From: Oceanococcus sp964629015
GTDB taxonomy: Bacteria; Pseudomonadota; Gammaproteobacteria; Nevskiales; Oceanococcaceae
DNA length: 64,000 bases
Direction of reading: 5' to 3'
Assembly: GCA_964629015.1 (NCBI GenBank)
Contig: CAZVMN010000002.1
Span: forward strand, 248,001 to 312,000
Position numbers and translations under genes: made by a program. Each line of letters begins with the position of its first letter. Positions within the stretch are counted from its first letter, which is position 1. This document shows positions 63,448 to 64,000 of this stretch, piece after piece. Under the pieces are notes generated by a model that worked only from the letters and a program-made list of their open reading frames with translations, ran no database searches and was not told the DNA's origin.

Positions 63448-64000
63448 ATGGAGACACGCAAGATTCTGATCACAGGCGGCCAGGGTTTTGTTGGCCGGGC
63501 GCTGGTCAATCATTTCGCCGATCAGGGCCATGAGGTGATCTGCGCCGACATCCTCGACAAGCCCTTCCGCGATGATGTGCGGTTCATCAAGCTCGACATC
63601 CGCGATGCCGATGCCGTACTCAAGGCCTGCCAAGGTCTGGATTCAATCATCCACAATGCCTCGCTGGTCCACACCAAACACAACCGCGAGGACGATGTGT
63701 GGGCGGTCAATCTGGGCGGTACTGAGAATATGTTGGCCGCGTGCCAGACGCACGCGATTCCGCGTTTCGTCTACATTTCCTCGGCCAGTGCCGTGTACGA
63801 AGGCGAAGACATCGAAAACGGCGATGAGACCCTGCCCTACTCACGCATCTCCCAGGCGCCCTATGCCGACAGCAAAATCGCTGCGGAGAAAAAGGCCTTG
63901 GCGTTTTCCGGCACCGGCGTCACGCAAGTCTGTGCGATTCGCCCTCATGTGGTGTTTGGCGCGGGCGACAACCGCTTTATCCCGGCGATTCTCGACAAGG
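63448..64000 (+). CDS. NAD-dependent epimerase / 3-beta-hydroxysteroid dehydrogenase-type protein (3' end cut by window)
   Basis: Extended SDR, 184 residues visible. The NAD motif is TGGQGFVGRAL, the Asp after strand 2 is in CADIL, and the catalytic Tyr-Lys is YADSK after ISSASAVY. VRxHVVFG-type IRPHVVFGAGDN follows. The pattern suits 3beta-HSD/NSDHL-like enzymes as well as sugar epimerases; the hydroxylase and GMC genes favour a sterol or long-chain substrate. The ATG is 17 bases after the hydroxylase stop; the frame is open to the edge. Confidence 0.88.
   Translation, partial: METRKILITGGQGFVGRALVNHFADQGHEVICADILDKPFRDDVRFIKLDIRDADAVLKACQGLDSIIHNASLVHTKHNREDDVWAVNLGGTENMLAACQTHAIPRFVYISSASAVYEGEDIENGDETLPYSRISQAPYADSKIAAEKKALAFSGTGVTQVCAIRPHVVFGAGDNRFIPAILDK

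Noticed and set aside
1..64000. CRISPR array, tRNA, rRNA, insertion sequence or prophage
   Set aside because: No spaced direct repeats, transposase, integrase or phage genes and no recognisable tRNA or rRNA were seen by eye; a tRNA scan would settle the RNA genes.

Overview
The window reads as chromosomal DNA of a gammaproteobacterium. Genes are densely packed on both strands, base composition is even and GC-rich, and there is a bo3-type quinol oxidase operon, an RND efflux operon, several TonB-dependent receptors and Fur-box-like sites. The mix of acyl-ACP desaturase, GMC oxidase, aldehyde dehydrogenase and fatty acid hydroxylase would suit a lipid- or hydrocarbon-using lineage such as Nevskiales/Salinisphaerales, but that placement is a guess from gene content. 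I saw no rRNA, tRNA, CRISPR array, transposase or prophage. No stretch over 300 bases lacks a gene. The longest gaps are 24319-24559, 53906-54121, 25940-26144 and 58525-58727.

Layout, 0-15 kb: alkylation repair (Ada-type HTH/AlkA, then Ogt); a divergent XRE-cupin regulator/VOC pair sharing a palindrome; a MATE pump; an acyl-ACP desaturase; a Tat-exported PhoX-like lipoprotein followed by a clear terminator; a lipid kinase and a divergent Lgt-like membrane protein; and an RND efflux operon (outer membrane factor, adaptor, pump). 15-24 kb: a metal-uptake block. A Fur-boxed TonB receptor with DUF3649-like, PepSY and DUF3325 partners runs one way. A DUF2946-like protein, the copper-linked pair MbnP/MbnH and a DUF454 protein run the other. 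An unusual ACP-sulfotransferase fusion follows.

24-34.5 kb: fumarase C, cyoABCD with two large inverted repeats in the gaps between its genes, a Sco copper chaperone, an MFS transporter, a FhuD-like binding protein, a GbsR regulator and a TauE permease. 34.5-48.5 kb: YceI lipoprotein, an SDR, a second TonB receptor, a Fur-box ferredoxin reductase, then a reverse-strand operon of three hydrolases, a third TonB receptor and a beta-lactamase-fold hydrolase, with a divergent TetR gene. 48.5-54 kb: ilvD and a LysR gene divergent around a perfect palindrome, a GFA-like zinc protein, and a Fur-boxed heme operon (HugZ, a small HmuY-like protein, a degenerate HAD). 54-64 kb: a 722-residue protein of unknown function, an SDR, a DUF1329 protein, TetR, and an alcohol-to-acid oxidation operon (GMC oxidase, ALDH, hydroxylase, NAD-dependent epimerase/3beta-HSD type) running off the right edge.

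Common threads are iron, heme and copper handling, electron transport (bo3 oxidase, Sco, ferredoxin reductase) and lipid or alcohol metabolism. The observations I rate highest are the ACP-sulfotransferase fusion, the MbnPH block beside a Fur-boxed receptor, the hydrolase/receptor operon, the 722-residue orphan, the repeat holding the cyoD ribosome site, and an apparent ATC start codon on the GMC oxidase.
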